Numbered from the stretch's first letter, positions 34,710 to 44,610 are shown. The stretch: DNA of 64,000 nucleotides from Kutzneria sp. 744 (GCF_000568255.1 NZ_KK037166.1:4635513-4699512); one strand, 5' to 3'. Translations and numbers: made by a program. Notes: a model not told the origin generated them from the sequence alone.

Positions 34710-35999
34710 TCAGGCCCGCATCACCGTCGCGATGGGGATGCGCGCCGCCCGCAGCGCCGGGATGCTGCCGCCCAGCAGGCCGGCGATCAGCCCCGCGGCC
34801 ACACCGGCGGCGCCCGCCTGCCACGGGAACGCGAGGTCGTGCAGGAACGAGAACCGGGCGCTGTTGCCGACCAGCACCCCGGCCGCCCGCAGGCCCAGGA
34901 CCCCTGCGCCGATCGCCAACATGGACGTGAACAGGCCGGTCAGCAACGTCTCGGCCAGCACGATCCCGGCCAGCAGCAGCCGTGGCGTGCCCAACGCCCG
35001 GCGCAGCGCGAACTCCTCGACGCGCTCGCCGACCGTGGCCAGGCCGACGTTGAGGATGCCGGCCACGCCGATCAGCAGCACCAGCCCGGCCATGCCCAGG
35101 AAGATCAGGCGCATCAGCTCCAGTTGCTCGGCGACGTGCGCCTTGGAGTTGATCGTCCGGACCTGGAGCTGGCCGGCCGGCACGCCGGCCGCGGTCAGCC
35201 GGGCCTTGAGCGTCTGCAGCAACGCCGTCTCGCTCGGGGCCGTCATGACCTGCAACGAGGTGTCGGCGCCGGGCGGCAGCCAGTTGGCGAGCTCGTCGTA
35301 GGGGACATACGCCCCGGGCGCGCCGCTGCCGTCGTCGACAACGCCGATGATCTGCGGCGTCGGGTCGGCGGTCGCGCCGGTGATCCGCATCTGGGCCGGG
35401 ATCTGGTAGCGCTGGAACGCCTCGGCCGCCTTCGTGTTGATCACGATGCGCGGCGCGAGCGACGCCGGCGACGTGAAGTCCAGCCACCGGCCGGACTGCA
35501 GCCGGAACGGCTGGAACTGCCGGTTGTCGCCGGTCATCGCGGTCAGGCTGAGCTCGACCGCCTTGCCCGGCGGCCCCTGCGCCTGGTTGTCGTCCGGGCT
35601 GCACGCCGAGTAGCCCGAGCAGTAGTAGCCGCCGCTGGCGCCCTGGTCGATCGGGCCGCCGCCCTTGTTGATCGGGGAGACGTTCGGCTCGCCGATGAAC
35701 GCCCGCGTGCCGACCAGCGCCACCGCGTGCTGCTTGCCCTGCAAGGCATCCAGCACGACCGCCGGAGCCTTGTCGTTCTGCGACACGTACATCATCTGCG
35801 TGCCGTCGACGCCCTCCAGGAGCTCGATGTTGCCCAGCGCCGCCTGCTCGGCGATCTGCGAGCCGGCCTGCACGGCCACAACCGCGAGCACGCCGAGGAA
35901 CAGGCTCACCATGGACAGCAGCGTGCGCAGCTTGCGGGACCGGATGCCCTGCATGCCGATGATCAGGGCCGACCGCAGCCGGCCGGACAGCCGGATCAC
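34710..35999 (-). CDS. MacB/FtsX-type ABC permease
   Basis: This is the membrane part of a tripartite-like exporter or lipoprotein mover. One N-terminal helix (RTLLSMVSLFLGVLAVVAVQAG) is followed by a large extracellular domain (about 40-290), then three C-terminal helices (LIFLGMAGLVLLIGVAGILNVGL, ETLLTGLFTSMLAIGAGVLGL, AAGVAAGLIAGLLGGSIPAL). ALGTPRLLLAGIVLAE is the FtsX/MacB coupling motif. Cys residues in GYYCSGYSACSPDD may form a disulfide. The GTG start overlaps the ATPase stop. With the ATPase and adaptor genes it forms one operon. Confidence 0.88.
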   Translation of the reverse strand: MIRLSGRLRSALIIGMQGIRSRKLRTLLSMVSLFLGVLAVVAVQAGSQIAEQAALGNIELLEGVDGTQMMYVSQNDKAPAVVLDALQGKQHAVALVGTRAFIGEPNVSPINKGGGPIDQGASGGYYCSGYSACSPDDNQAQGPPGKAVELSLTAMTGDNRQFQPFRLQSGRWLDFTSPASLAPRIVINTKAAEAFQRYQIPAQMRITGATADPTPQIIGVVDDGSGAPGAYVPYDELANWLPPGADTSLQVMTAPSETALLQTLKARLTAAGVPAGQLQVRTINSKAHVAEQLELMRLIFLGMAGLVLLIGVAGILNVGLATVGERVEEFALRRALGTPRLLLAGIVLAETLLTGLFTSMLAIGAGVLGLRAAGVLVGNSARFSFLHDLAFPWQAGAAGVAAGLIAGLLGGSIPALRAARIPIATVMRA

Positions 36000-36685
36000 G
36001 CCGTCACCTGCCCGAGGACACCGTCGGCCAGGTGCAGCACGCGGCCCATCTTGTTGGCGTGATCACGGTCGTGCGTCACGAGAATCAGCCCGCAGCCGCG
36101 ATCAGTGGTCGACCGCAGCACCTCCACCACCAGGTTGCCGGTCTCCGAGTCCAGCGCGCCGGTCGGCTCGTCCGCGAGCAGGATCTTCGGGTCACGCACC
36201 AGCGCGCGGGCGATGGCCACCCGCTGCTGCTCACCGCCGGACAGCCGGGCCGGGCGGTGCTTGGCCAGGTGCGCGACGCCGACCTGCTCCAGCGCCGTCA
36301 TCACCTTGGCCCTGCGCTTGCGGCGCGGCAGCCAGCCCTGGCCGTTGACCAGCGCCATCGCCACGTTCTGGGCCGCGGTGAGGTGCTTGAGCAGGAAGAA
36401 CCGCTGGAACACGAAGCCGAACTCGCTGCTGCGCAGTGCGGCCGCCCTGCGCTCGGAGATCTTGGTGATGTCGTTGTCCCGTAACAGGTACTGCCCCTGG
36501 TCCGGCCGGTCGAACAGGCCGATCAGGGACAGCAGGGTGCTCTTGCCGGAGCCGGAGCGGCCGAGCACGGCGATGCTCTGTCCACTGTAGAGCGACAGGT
36601 CCACGCCGTTCAGCACGGTTCGCGGTTCTTCCTGGCCCTTCAGGGTTTTGGTCACACCCGAGAGCCGGATCAGCGGTTCGGTCAT
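35996..36685 (-). CDS. MacB/LolD-type ABC ATPase
   Basis: The 229-residue ATPase has Walker [10 protein letters not shown]-loop [18 protein letters not shown], signature [15 protein letters not shown], Walker [17 protein letters not shown] and His in [11 protein letters not shown]. It is of the MacB/LolD group, which pairs with FtsX-like permeases. ATG 36685 overlaps the adaptor stop (ATGA) and its own stop overlaps the permease start, so all three are translationally coupled. Confidence 0.93.
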   Translation of the reverse strand: MTEPLIRLSGVTKTLKGQEEPRTVLNGVDLSLYSGQSIAVLGRSGSGKSTLLSLIGLFDRPDQGQYLLRDNDITKISERRAAALRSSEFGFVFQRFFLLKHLTAAQNVAMALVNGQGWLPRRKRRAKVMTALEQVGVAHLAKHRPARLSGGEQQRVAIARALVRDPKILLADEPTGALDSETGNLVVEVLRSTTDRGCGLILVTHDRDHANKMGRVLHLADGVLGQVTA

Positions 36686-37665
36686 CGTGTGGGACCGCCG
36701 GCCTGCGGCGCGGCCGGCAGGTTCGGGCCCGGCACGGCGATCGTCTCGTCGCCGGTCAGCCCGGTCTTGATCTCGATGTTCTTGCCGTCGGTCAGGCCGA
36801 GCGTGACGTCCTTGGTCTGACGGTGGCCGTCGACGACCACGTCCACCTTGCCGGCGCCCTGGCTGCCCGCGACCGCCTCGACCGGCAGGACAAGCGCGTT
36901 CTGCGTGGTGGCGGTGACCACCTCCAGCGTCGCCGCCACGCCGTTGATCAGCTTCACGCCGGCCGGCGCCGTGCAGACCAGGCGCAGCCCCGTCGGATCG
37001 GACTGCTGTTGCGGCTGCTGCTGTTCCTGTCCCGGCGGCGCGAAGGTCGGGGTGCCCGACTTCGGCGGCTGCGCCTGGGTCGTCGGCGTCTTCGGCGCGG
37101 GCGTGCCCGCCGGCAGGGCCGCGACGGTGCCCAGCACCGTGCACGGGAACGGGCCGGGGCCGTCCTTGATCTGCGCCTGCACCGTGCCCGGCGTGGTCGC
37201 GATCCGGTACGCCTGCGCGCCGTCGAGGTCGGCGACGATGCCGTAGCCGGCGAACTTGGCCGAGGCCACCGGCATGCCGCCGGTCACGTTGGACTTGTCG
37301 TCGACCAGACGGCCGCTGAACGTCGCGCCCGCCGGCACGTCCACCCGGGTCGCCTTGCCGTTGGCCCAGATGTTGGCCACCGGCGTCGGGACCTTCGGCG
37401 TGGCGTCCGGCGTCTTCACGTCCAGGTAACGGATCTGGCCGTCGGCCGGCGACGCCACCCCGAACACCGGATCCAGCGCCACCTTGCCGGTCAGGCTCAC
37501 CTTGTTGCTCAGATCCTGGTGCGCCGGCTTCACCGTGGTCATCGTCGTGTCGCGGGCGGCGAGGCCCGGCGGCTCCGGCGTCGGGCCGCCGGCCGAGCAG
37601 GCGGCCGTGAGCAGGGCGGCCGCGCACACGCCGACGAGGACAGTTGTCCGCACTGATCCCCCCAT
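36682..37665 (-). CDS. MacA/HlyD-like adaptor lipoprotein
   Basis: A signal peptide with lipobox LLTAACS gives a lipid-anchored Cys near residue 23. The mature part has the membrane-fusion features: an N-terminal segment starting VKPAHQDLSNKVSLTGKVALDPVFGVASPADGQI, a Pro/Gln-rich linker (PPGQEQQQPQQQ), and the C-terminal barrel ALVLPVEAVAGSQGAGKVDVVVDG followed by VTLGLTDGKNIEIKTGLTGDETIAVPG. It is the first gene of the three-gene exporter. In Gram-positive bacteria such adaptors link the permease to the cell wall space. Substrate unknown. Confidence 0.85.
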   Translation of the reverse strand: MGGSVRTTVLVGVCAAALLTAACSAGGPTPEPPGLAARDTTMTTVKPAHQDLSNKVSLTGKVALDPVFGVASPADGQIRYLDVKTPDATPKVPTPVANIWANGKATRVDVPAGATFSGRLVDDKSNVTGGMPVASAKFAGYGIVADLDGAQAYRIATTPGTVQAQIKDGPGPFPCTVLGTVAALPAGTPAPKTPTTQAQPPKSGTPTFAPPGQEQQQPQQQSDPTGLRLVCTAPAGVKLINGVAATLEVVTATTQNALVLPVEAVAGSQGAGKVDVVVDGHRQTKDVTLGLTDGKNIEIKTGLTGDETIAVPGPNLPAAPQAGGPTR

Positions 37666-37744
37666 GGTTGGTTCAACGGAAATGGGTCAACCCAACCAGA
37701 AGACGCCGACCGGTGGTGATGCGTTGCTCACATTCACCGATTCG

Positions 37745-39340
37745 TCACATGGCGAAGCGGTCCGGATCGGCCGCGGCCCAGTCCGGCGCCCACCCCTTCG
37801 GAGGCTCGCTCAGCAACTCACCCGGTTGCAGCCAGTGATAGAGCTCGGCGTAGGTCCGCACGGTGACCGGATCCGTTCGGCGGCACAACATGTGCGGTCG
37901 CAGCTGATCAGGGCTCCGCAGCCCCATCGACGACATGATCTGCACGGCGCTGTGCACCGTGGACTGCTGGAAGCGTTGCACCCTCAGTGACTTGTCCTCG
38001 ACATCCAACGCCCGCGCCCGCCGCGGGTCCTGCGTGGTGACCCCGACCGGACAGCGGTTGGTGTGGCAGCGCTGGGCCTGGATGCAGCCGACCGCGAACA
38101 TCATGGCCCGGGCCGCGTTGGTGTAGTCGGCCCCCTGCAGCAGGCGTTTCACGATGTCGCTGCCGGTGGCGACCTTGCCGCTGGCGCCGATCCTGATCCG
38201 GTCCCGCAGGCCCGCGCCCACCAGGGCGTTGTGCACGGTGATCAGGCCTTCGGTCAGCGGCGTGCCCAGGTTGTCGGCGTATTCCAGCGGGGCCGCGCCG
38301 GTGCCACCCTCCGCGCCGTCCACGATGATGAAGTCGGGAGTGGTTCCCTCGTCCAGCATCGCCTTGCAGACAGCCAGGAACTGCTGGCGCGATCCGAGGC
38401 ACAGCTTGAAGCCCGTCGGCTTGCCGCCCGCGAGTTCACGCATGTGAGCGATGAACCGGACCAGTTCCCGCGGCGTGTCGAAGACCCGGTGGTACGGCGG
38501 CGAGTTCACGGTCTGGCCTTGCGGCACGTCCCGCACCTTGGCGATCTCCGCGTTGACCTTGCTGCCCGGCAGCACGCCGCCGACCCCCGGCTTCGCGCCC
38601 TGCGACAGCTTCAGCGACACGCAGCGGACGCTGTCGTGCGCCGCCTTGTCCGCGAACTCCCGCTCGTCGAAGTCGCCGTCCTTGGTGCGGCAGCCGAAGT
38701 AGCCGGTGCCGATCTCCCACACCACGTCGCCGCCGTGCCGCAGGTGGTACTCGGACAGGCCGCCTTCGCCCGTGTCGTGGGCGAATCCTCCGAGTTTGGC
38801 CCCTTTGTTCAGCGCCAGCACGGCATTGGCCGACAGCGAGCCGAAGCTCATCGCCGAGACGTTCAGCAGCGCCATGTCGTACGGCTTCGTGCAGTCCGGG
38901 CCGCCGATCCGCACCCGTGGCGGCTGCTCCGGGACCGGCACCGGGGCGATCGAGGCGGCCAGGAACTCGTGGCCCGTCGCGTAGACGTCGAGTTCCGTGC
39001 CGAACGGCTCCTCCGCGTCCGTGCCCTTCGCCCGCTCGTAGACGATGCTGCGCACGTCACGGTCGTACGGGCGGCCGTCGAAGTTCCGTTCGATGAAGTA
39101 CTGCTGCAACTCCGGTCGCAGCGCCTCCAGCAGGAAGCGCATGTGGCCGAGCACCGGGTAGTTGCGCAGCACCGAATGGCGGCGCTGGATCAGGTCGTAG
39201 GCGCCCAGGACCGCCGCCGCGAGCAGCGGGACCGTCAGGAACAGCCACCAGGGCGAGAACACCCCGACCAGCGTCGTCGACGCCAGCGCGACCAGCCACA
39301 GCACCGCCACCACAACGATTCGCACAGAGAAAGTCAACAC
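37745..39340 (-). CDS. FMN-binding glutamate synthase-like protein
   Basis: Two membrane segments at the front (IVVVAVLWLVALASTTLVGVF, WWLFLTVPLLAAAVLGAYDL) precede a GltB2-type FMN barrel. Family blocks are LLNVSAMSFGSLSANAVLALN, GGDVVWEIGTGYFGCR, VSLKLSQGAKPGVGGVLPG, FIIVDGAEGGTGAAPLEYAD and the 3Fe-4S ligand pattern CIQAQRCHTNRCPVG. No glutaminase domain is present, so whether it makes glutamate is uncertain. GTG 39340 or GTG 39325 is the start; neither has a clear ribosome binding site. It is divergent from the TetR gene and near a Glu/Leu-type dehydrogenase gene, so the cluster may act on amino acid nitrogen (inference). Confidence 0.85.
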   Translation of the reverse strand: MLTFSVRIVVVAVLWLVALASTTLVGVFSPWWLFLTVPLLAAAVLGAYDLIQRRHSVLRNYPVLGHMRFLLEALRPELQQYFIERNFDGRPYDRDVRSIVYERAKGTDAEEPFGTELDVYATGHEFLAASIAPVPVPEQPPRVRIGGPDCTKPYDMALLNVSAMSFGSLSANAVLALNKGAKLGGFAHDTGEGGLSEYHLRHGGDVVWEIGTGYFGCRTKDGDFDEREFADKAAHDSVRCVSLKLSQGAKPGVGGVLPGSKVNAEIAKVRDVPQGQTVNSPPYHRVFDTPRELVRFIAHMRELAGGKPTGFKLCLGSRQQFLAVCKAMLDEGTTPDFIIVDGAEGGTGAAPLEYADNLGTPLTEGLITVHNALVGAGLRDRIRIGASGKVATGSDIVKRLLQGADYTNAARAMMFAVGCIQAQRCHTNRCPVGVTTQDPRRARALDVEDKSLRVQRFQQSTVHSAVQIMSSMGLRSPDQLRPHMLCRRTDPVTVRTYAELYHWLQPGELLSEPPKGWAPDWAAADPDRFAM

Positions 39341-39383
39341 CGGTTGGCCCGACCGCGCAGCGCTTGGTGGAATAGTGCTGGCC

Positions 39384-39992
39384 ATGCCGAGGAAGACCGC
39401 GACGGCGCGGCGGGCCGAGGTGCTCGAGGAGACGCTCACCCAGATCCGCGCGCTGGGCATGGCCGCCGTGCGCGTCGCCGACGTGGCCGAGGCCAGCGGC
39501 GTCAGCCCCGCCTTGATCATCTACCACTTCGGCACCAAGGAGAACCTGCTGTCCGAGGCGCTCGTGCACGCCTGCGCCCAGGATCTGTCCACTTTGGACT
39601 CCATTGTCGCCGGCCCCGGCTCGCCCGCCGCCCGGCTGCTGGCCGCCCTGGACTGGTATGCGCCGAGCGGCCCCGCCCGTGGCTGGACCATCTGGATCGA
39701 CGCCTGGTCCGTCGCCCTGCGGGACAACACTTTGTCGCGGGTGTTGACCGACCTCCAGCGCCGGTGGATCGACGCCATCGCTGCCGTCATCGACGACGGC
39801 GTCACCGCCGGCCTGTTCCCTCTCGTCGACTCCGTCGCCGTGGCCGGCCGGCTCACGTCCTACCTGGACGGTCTCGCCGTGCGCTCCGTCGTGCACAGGT
39901 CCCGGCCGCCCCGGCGTGAGCTCCGCTCCGGGATCATTCGTCAGCTGGCCTGGGAGCTCTCCGTCGATCCCGCAGTGTTGGCCGACCCGTAG
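39384..39992 (+). CDS. TetR-family transcriptional regulator
   Basis: The N-terminal HTH reads MAAVRVADVAEASGVSPALIIYHFGTKENLLSEAL, a standard TetR DNA-binding domain. The C-terminal part (LLAALDWYAPSGPARGWTIWIDAWSVALRDNTLSRV) resembles the BetI-like TetR_C group. ATG 39384 is used; an upstream GTG at 39375 would add three residues. It lies between the divergent glutamate synthase-like gene and the Glu/Leu dehydrogenase gene. The palindrome at 40033-40048 is its most likely operator on the downstream side. Confidence 0.92.
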   Translation: MPRKTATARRAEVLEETLTQIRALGMAAVRVADVAEASGVSPALIIYHFGTKENLLSEALVHACAQDLSTLDSIVAGPGSPAARLLAALDWYAPSGPARGWTIWIDAWSVALRDNTLSRVLTDLQRRWIDAIAAVIDDGVTAGLFPLVDSVAVAGRLTSYLDGLAVRSVVHRSRPPRRELRSGIIRQLAWELSVDPAVLADP

Positions 39993-40003
39993 CAAACCTT
40001 TTC

Positions 40004-40048
40004 TTGACACCCTCTCGCCGGCCTTCCCATACTGAACCGCAGTTCAGC
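40004..40048 (+). promoter_or_regulatory. Promoter with palindromic operator before the dehydrogenase gene
   Basis: TTGACA at 40004-40009 and CATACT at about 40029-40034 make a plausible promoter with a 19-base spacer. CTGAAC-CGCA-GTTCAG at 40033-40048 is a perfect 6-base inverted repeat overlapping the -10 box and the start site, a position where a bound repressor would shut the promoter. The TetR protein encoded just upstream is the natural candidate. Confidence 0.6.
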
Positions 40049-40055
40049 ATGGGAG

Positions 40056-41240
40056 GTGCCGGTGGCTCCGCTGCTCGAGGTGACGTGGACCGATCCCGTC
40101 ACCGATCGCCAGGGCTTCCTGGTCATCGACCGGCTCGTGCGCGGCGTCTGCTCCGGCGGTCTGCGGATGCGGGCGGGATGCACCCTCGACGAGGTTCGCG
40201 GGCTGGCTGCCGGCATGACCCGCAAAGAGGCCCTCTACTACCGGCCCTCCAACCGCTACGTTCCGCTCGGCGGAGCCAAGGGCGGCATCGACTGCGACCC
40301 TCACGATCCCCATATGCGAGGAGTCCTCACCCGCTACCTCCAAGGCGTCCGCGCCCTGGTGGAACGCCATTGGACCACCGGCGAAGACCTTGGCCTGCAC
40401 CAGAAACTCATCGACGAGGTCGTCACCGAAATCGGCATGGAGAGCTCCATCCAGGCCGTCTACCCCTTGTTACCCGACCGCGCCGCCGCCATTTCCCGCC
40501 TGCGCCGGGCTTTCTCCCTCTCCGTCGACGGCATCGCGCTGCCCGACCTCGCCGGCGGCATCGGTGTCGCCGAGGCCGCCCTGGCCTCGTTGACCGAGCT
40601 CGGTCTCCCCCACGAGGGCACCCGTGCCGTCATCCAGGGCTTCGGCTCCATGGGCGGTTCCACCGCCCGTTACCTCGCCCAGGCCGGTCTGCGCATCGTC
40701 GCCGTCTCGGACGCCCTCGGCGTCATCACCAACCCCGCCGGTCTCGACGTCGAGCTCCTTCTCCACTCCCGCAACGCTTTCGGCGAGATCCCCCGCTCCT
40801 GCCTCCGCCCCGGCGACGCCGCGCTGGCCGTCGACGCCTGGCTTTCCGTCGACACCGACGTCCTCGTCCCCGCCGCCATCTCCTACTGCATCACCCCCGC
40901 CAACCAGCACCTCGTCCGCGCCCGCCTCATCGTCGAGGCCGCCAACATGCCTGTCCTCCCCGCCGCCGAAGCCTCCCTCACCGCCCGCGGCATCCAGGTA
41001 GTCCCCGACTTCGTCGCCAACTCCGCCACCAACGCCTGGTGGTGGTGGACCCTCTTCGGCGACATCGATGCCTCGGTCTCCGAGGCCACCCACCAGATCC
41101 GCACCGAGATGCACCGCATCCTCACCACCGTCTTCACCCTCGCCGGCACGACCGGCACCACCCTCCGCGAGGCCGCCAGCGCCTTCACCTCCGCGCAGAT
41201 CGATGCCCTGACCAGCGCCATCCACGTCGCAACCCCCTGA
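40056..41240 (+). CDS. Glu/Leu/Phe/Val dehydrogenase family protein
   Basis: The enzyme family oxidatively deaminates amino acids with NAD(P). The dimerisation/substrate part has RMRAGCTLDEVRGLAAGMTRKEALYY and the catalytic block VPLGGAKGGIDCDP. The NAD domain carries AVIQGFGSMGGSTARYLAQAGLRIVAVSD and later VLVPAAISYCITPANQHLVRARLIVEAANMP. GTG 40056 opens the frame, but the GTG six bases later sits at better distance from GGGAGG. Substrate choice is open. Control by the TetR gene upstream is suggested by the operator at its promoter. Confidence 0.87.
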   Translation: MPVAPLLEVTWTDPVTDRQGFLVIDRLVRGVCSGGLRMRAGCTLDEVRGLAAGMTRKEALYYRPSNRYVPLGGAKGGIDCDPHDPHMRGVLTRYLQGVRALVERHWTTGEDLGLHQKLIDEVVTEIGMESSIQAVYPLLPDRAAAISRLRRAFSLSVDGIALPDLAGGIGVAEAALASLTELGLPHEGTRAVIQGFGSMGGSTARYLAQAGLRIVAVSDALGVITNPAGLDVELLLHSRNAFGEIPRSCLRPGDAALAVDAWLSVDTDVLVPAAISYCITPANQHLVRARLIVEAANMPVLPAAEASLTARGIQVVPDFVANSATNAWWWWTLFGDIDASVSEATHQIRTEMHRILTTVFTLAGTTGTTLREAASAFTSAQIDALTSAIHVATP

Positions 41241-41277
41241 CCGAGCCGTGTCGGAGTGCGCCGCTACGGTGGTCTGT

Positions 41278-44200
41278 ATGTCATCGCCGATGCTGCCGAA
41301 CATCGACCTGGCGAGCCTGGCCAAGGCCGTGGACAGCCGCACCCACGCTCGCGGTGTTCAGTACGCACGGCAACGCCGGGTGCGCATGATGAGCTGGACC
41401 CGTGCCGACGGCGAGCTCGTAGGCGAAGTGGTCGGCAGCGGCGACGTCTACGCGACAACGGCATGGCTCTCGGGGACGCCGCTGAGGTTCGACGAGGGCG
41501 AATGCAGTTGCCCGGTCGGCTACAACTGCAAGCACGTCGTGGCGCTCGTGTTGAACGCGGCCGGCACCGAGAAGTCGGCGGCCCGGGCGCCCCAGAAAAC
41601 CCCGCCCACCTGGCGGCAGTCCCTGGACGCGCTGTTCGAGCCGGCGCCGGGTGAGGCAGCGGGGCAGCAGCTGACGCCCCTCGCCATCGAACTGACGCTG
41701 ACCGCGACGGCGAGCCCGAGATTCGGGGCGGCGGACACGCAACCCGCCCTGACGGTGTCGGCCCGCCTGGTGAAACCCGGCAAGAACGGCTGGATCGCGG
41801 CGGTGACCTGGGGACGGTTGGACTCGTACCACGCCACCGGTCACGTCGCGTCGCATGTTCGGCTGTTGCAGGAGATGCGCAACGTCTACCGGTCGGCCCG
41901 GAGCCACTACGGCAACTACTACCACTCCGACGAGAAGACGCTCGACCTGTCGGCGTTCGACAGCCATCGGCTCTGGCCGTTGCTGGACGAGGCCGAGGGC
42001 ATCGGCATTCGGCTGGTGCACGGCAAAAAGCGACTGGGGGACGTGCGCCGGTACGGTTCGGCCCAGTTGCTCATGGACGTCACCCAAACGTCGTCGTCCG
42101 GGGCGCTCGCGGTCACCCCGGTGCTGCACGTGGCGAGTGAGGACGACGGGGACGCCGCCCCGTTCCGCTTCATCGGCGCGGACGGCCACGGCGTCGTTCA
42201 CGTGGACCGCGCGGATGTCCGGGCCGGCGACAACCCCGCCGACTGGCGGCTGCGGCTGGCCAGGATGGCCACACCGGTGCCGGCAGCGTTGCAACGCATG
42301 GCGGAGACGAACGGACACCTGGAGATACCCGCCGCCGAGCAGGCTCGTTTCCGCGAGGAGTACTACCCACGGCTGCGGCGCGTGGCCACGGTGATCTCCT
42401 CCGACGATTCCTTCGCACCGCCGGAGATCTCCGCACCCACCTTGGTGTTGCGCGCGTCCTACGGCACGGACCACGCCCTTGGGGTGGACTGGGAATGGGC
42501 GTACGACGTCGACGGCTCGCCGTTGCGCGCGCCCCTGCACGGCGGCGCGGACGCCGGATACCGAAATCCGGCTCAGGAGAGGGAGATCCTGGCCGATCTG
42601 GACATCCCGCCGGACTGGCTGGCCCAGCTGTCCGGCCAGGACGCGAAGTTGGTCCCGCACACCGAGTTCGGCAGCATCGACACCATGCGGTTCACCACGG
42701 AACTGCTGCCGCTGCTGGCCGATCAGCCCGGCGTCACCGTCGAGGTCGACGGCCAACCCGCCGACTACCGGGAAACCGGCGACTCGCTGACCATCGGCGT
42801 GTCCACCGACGAGATCGCCGGCGACGCGGACTGGTTCGGCCTCGGCATCACCGTCTCCGTCGAGGACCGGCAGGTCCCTTTCCTAGACGTGTTCCTGGCG
42901 CTGAGCCGGGGGCAGACCCACCTGCTGCGGCCCGACGGCGCCTACTTCTCCTTGCAGAAGCCCGAGTTGCGGACACTGGGCCGGCTGATCGAGGAGGCGC
43001 GGGCGTTGCGGGACGCGCCCGCGGGCGAGCTGCGGATCAGCCGGTTCCAGGCCGGACTGTGGGCGGAGCTGGCCGAACTCGGTGTTGTCGACCGGCAGGC
43101 AGCGGCGTGGCGGCGGCAGGTGGAGGGCCTGCTGTCGATCGAGTCCGTCGAGGACAAGGAGCCACCGTCGACGCTCGACGCCCACCTGCGTCCCTACCAG
43201 CTCGCCGGGTTCCGCTGGCTGGCGTTCCTGTGGGAATGCCGGCTCGGCGGCGTGCTCGCCGACGACATGGGGCTCGGCAAGACGGTCCAGTCGCTCGCGC
43301 TGATCTGCCATGCCCGCCTGGTCGAGCCCGAGGCGCCGCCGTTCCTCATCGTCGCCCCGACCAGCGTCGTGTCGAACTGGGCGGCGGAGTCGGCGCGGTT
43401 CGCGCCGGGCCTCAAGGTGGTCGCCGTCGCCGACACCCTGCGCCGCCGCGGCCAGGCGCTCGACGAGCTGGCGGACGGCGCCGACGTGGTGATCACCTCG
43501 TACACGCTGTTCCGGCTCGACTTCGACGCCTATTCGGCGGCGGCCTGGTCCGGCCTCGTGCTGGACGAGGCGCAGGCCGTGAAGAACCACCAGTCCAAGG
43601 CCCACCAGTGCGCCCGGCTGTTGCCCGCGCCGTTCAAGCTGGCCATCACCGGCACGCCGATGGAGAACAACCTGATGGAGCTGTGGTCGCTGTTGTCGAT
43701 CACCGCTCCGGGGCTGTTCCCGAGCCCGACCCGCTTCACCGACTACTACGCGCGGCCGATCGAGAAGCGGGGCGACGCCGAGCTGCTGGCCCAGTTGCGG
43801 CGTCGGGTCAAACCGCTGATGCGCCGCCGCACCAAGGAACAGGTCGCCACGGACCTGCCGGCCAAGCAGGAGCAGACGCTGGAGGTCGACCTGCATCCGA
43901 AGCACCGCAAGATCTACCAGACCCAGTTGCAGCGGGAGCGGCAGAAGGTGCTCGGCCTGGTCGACGACATGAACAAGAACCGGTTCACCATCCTGCGGTC
44001 GCTGACGCTGCTGCGCCAGCTCAGCCTGCACGCCGGGCTGGCCGACGACGCGCACGCCGCCCTGCCCAGCGCCAAGATCGACGCGCTGTGCGAGCAGCTG
44101 CGCGACGTGGTCGACGGCGGCCACCGGGCGCTGGTCTTCAGCCAGTTCACCGGTTTCCTCGGCAAGGTCCGCGAACGCCTGGTCGCCGACGGCATGGACT

Positions 44201-44571
44201 TCTGCTATCTCGACGGCCGGACGCGGAACCGGGCGGCCGTGCTTGAGCGGTTCAAGGACGGCTCGGCCCCGGTGTTCCTGATCAGCCTCAAGGCCGGCGG
44301 GTTCGGGCTGAACCTGACCGAGGCGGACTACTGCTTCCTGCTCGACCCCTGGTGGAATCCGGCGACGGAGGCGCAGGCCGTCGACCGCACGCACCGCATC
44401 GGGCAGACCCGCAACGTGATGGTGTACCGCCTCATCGCCAAGGACACGATCGAGGAGAAGGTCATGGCGCTCAAGGAGCGCAAGGCCCGCCTGTTCACCA
44501 GCGTCATGGACGACGGCGACGTCTTCAACAGCAGTCTGGACGCCGACGACATCCGCACCCTGTTCGCCTGA
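41278..44571 (+). CDS. SWIM zinc finger plus SNF2-family helicase
   Basis: The protein of about 1097 residues is a DNA translocase. A SWIM motif CSCPVGYNCKH at about 76-86 (CxC, then C and H) gives an N-terminal zinc site; a long middle part follows, including a bacterial SNF2-associated region. The motor has DDMGLGKT near 662-669, DEAQ at 763-766, ITGTPMENNLMELWSLL, and in the second lobe LVFSQFTGFLGK, FLISLKAGGFGLNL and DRTHRIGQTRNV. ATG 41278 is preferred; a GTG at 41248 would add ten residues. It is a single-gene unit. Such proteins may act in repair or transcription; the exact role is unknown. Confidence 0.92.
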   Translation: MSSPMLPNIDLASLAKAVDSRTHARGVQYARQRRVRMMSWTRADGELVGEVVGSGDVYATTAWLSGTPLRFDEGECSCPVGYNCKHVVALVLNAAGTEKSAARAPQKTPPTWRQSLDALFEPAPGEAAGQQLTPLAIELTLTATASPRFGAADTQPALTVSARLVKPGKNGWIAAVTWGRLDSYHATGHVASHVRLLQEMRNVYRSARSHYGNYYHSDEKTLDLSAFDSHRLWPLLDEAEGIGIRLVHGKKRLGDVRRYGSAQLLMDVTQTSSSGALAVTPVLHVASEDDGDAAPFRFIGADGHGVVHVDRADVRAGDNPADWRLRLARMATPVPAALQRMAETNGHLEIPAAEQARFREEYYPRLRRVATVISSDDSFAPPEISAPTLVLRASYGTDHALGVDWEWAYDVDGSPLRAPLHGGADAGYRNPAQEREILADLDIPPDWLAQLSGQDAKLVPHTEFGSIDTMRFTTELLPLLADQPGVTVEVDGQPADYRETGDSLTIGVSTDEIAGDADWFGLGITVSVEDRQVPFLDVFLALSRGQTHLLRPDGAYFSLQKPELRTLGRLIEEARALRDAPAGELRISRFQAGLWAELAELGVVDRQAAAWRRQVEGLLSIESVEDKEPPSTLDAHLRPYQLAGFRWLAFLWECRLGGVLADDMGLGKTVQSLALICHARLVEPEAPPFLIVAPTSVVSNWAAESARFAPGLKVVAVADTLRRRGQALDELADGADVVITSYTLFRLDFDAYSAAAWSGLVLDEAQAVKNHQSKAHQCARLLPAPFKLAITGTPMENNLMELWSLLSITAPGLFPSPTRFTDYYARPIEKRGDAELLAQLRRRVKPLMRRRTKEQVATDLPAKQEQTLEVDLHPKHRKIYQTQLQRERQKVLGLVDDMNKNRFTILRSLTLLRQLSLHAGLADDAHAALPSAKIDALCEQLRDVVDGGHRALVFSQFTGFLGKVRERLVADGMDFCYLDGRTRNRAAVLERFKDGSAPVFLISLKAGGFGLNLTEADYCFLLDPWWNPATEAQAVDRTHRIGQTRNVMVYRLIAKDTIEEKVMALKERKARLFTSVMDDGDVFNSSLDADDIRTLFA

Positions 44572-44610
44572 TCCCGTGGCCCTGCCTTCGGCGCACGCTT
44601 GCCCTCACCG

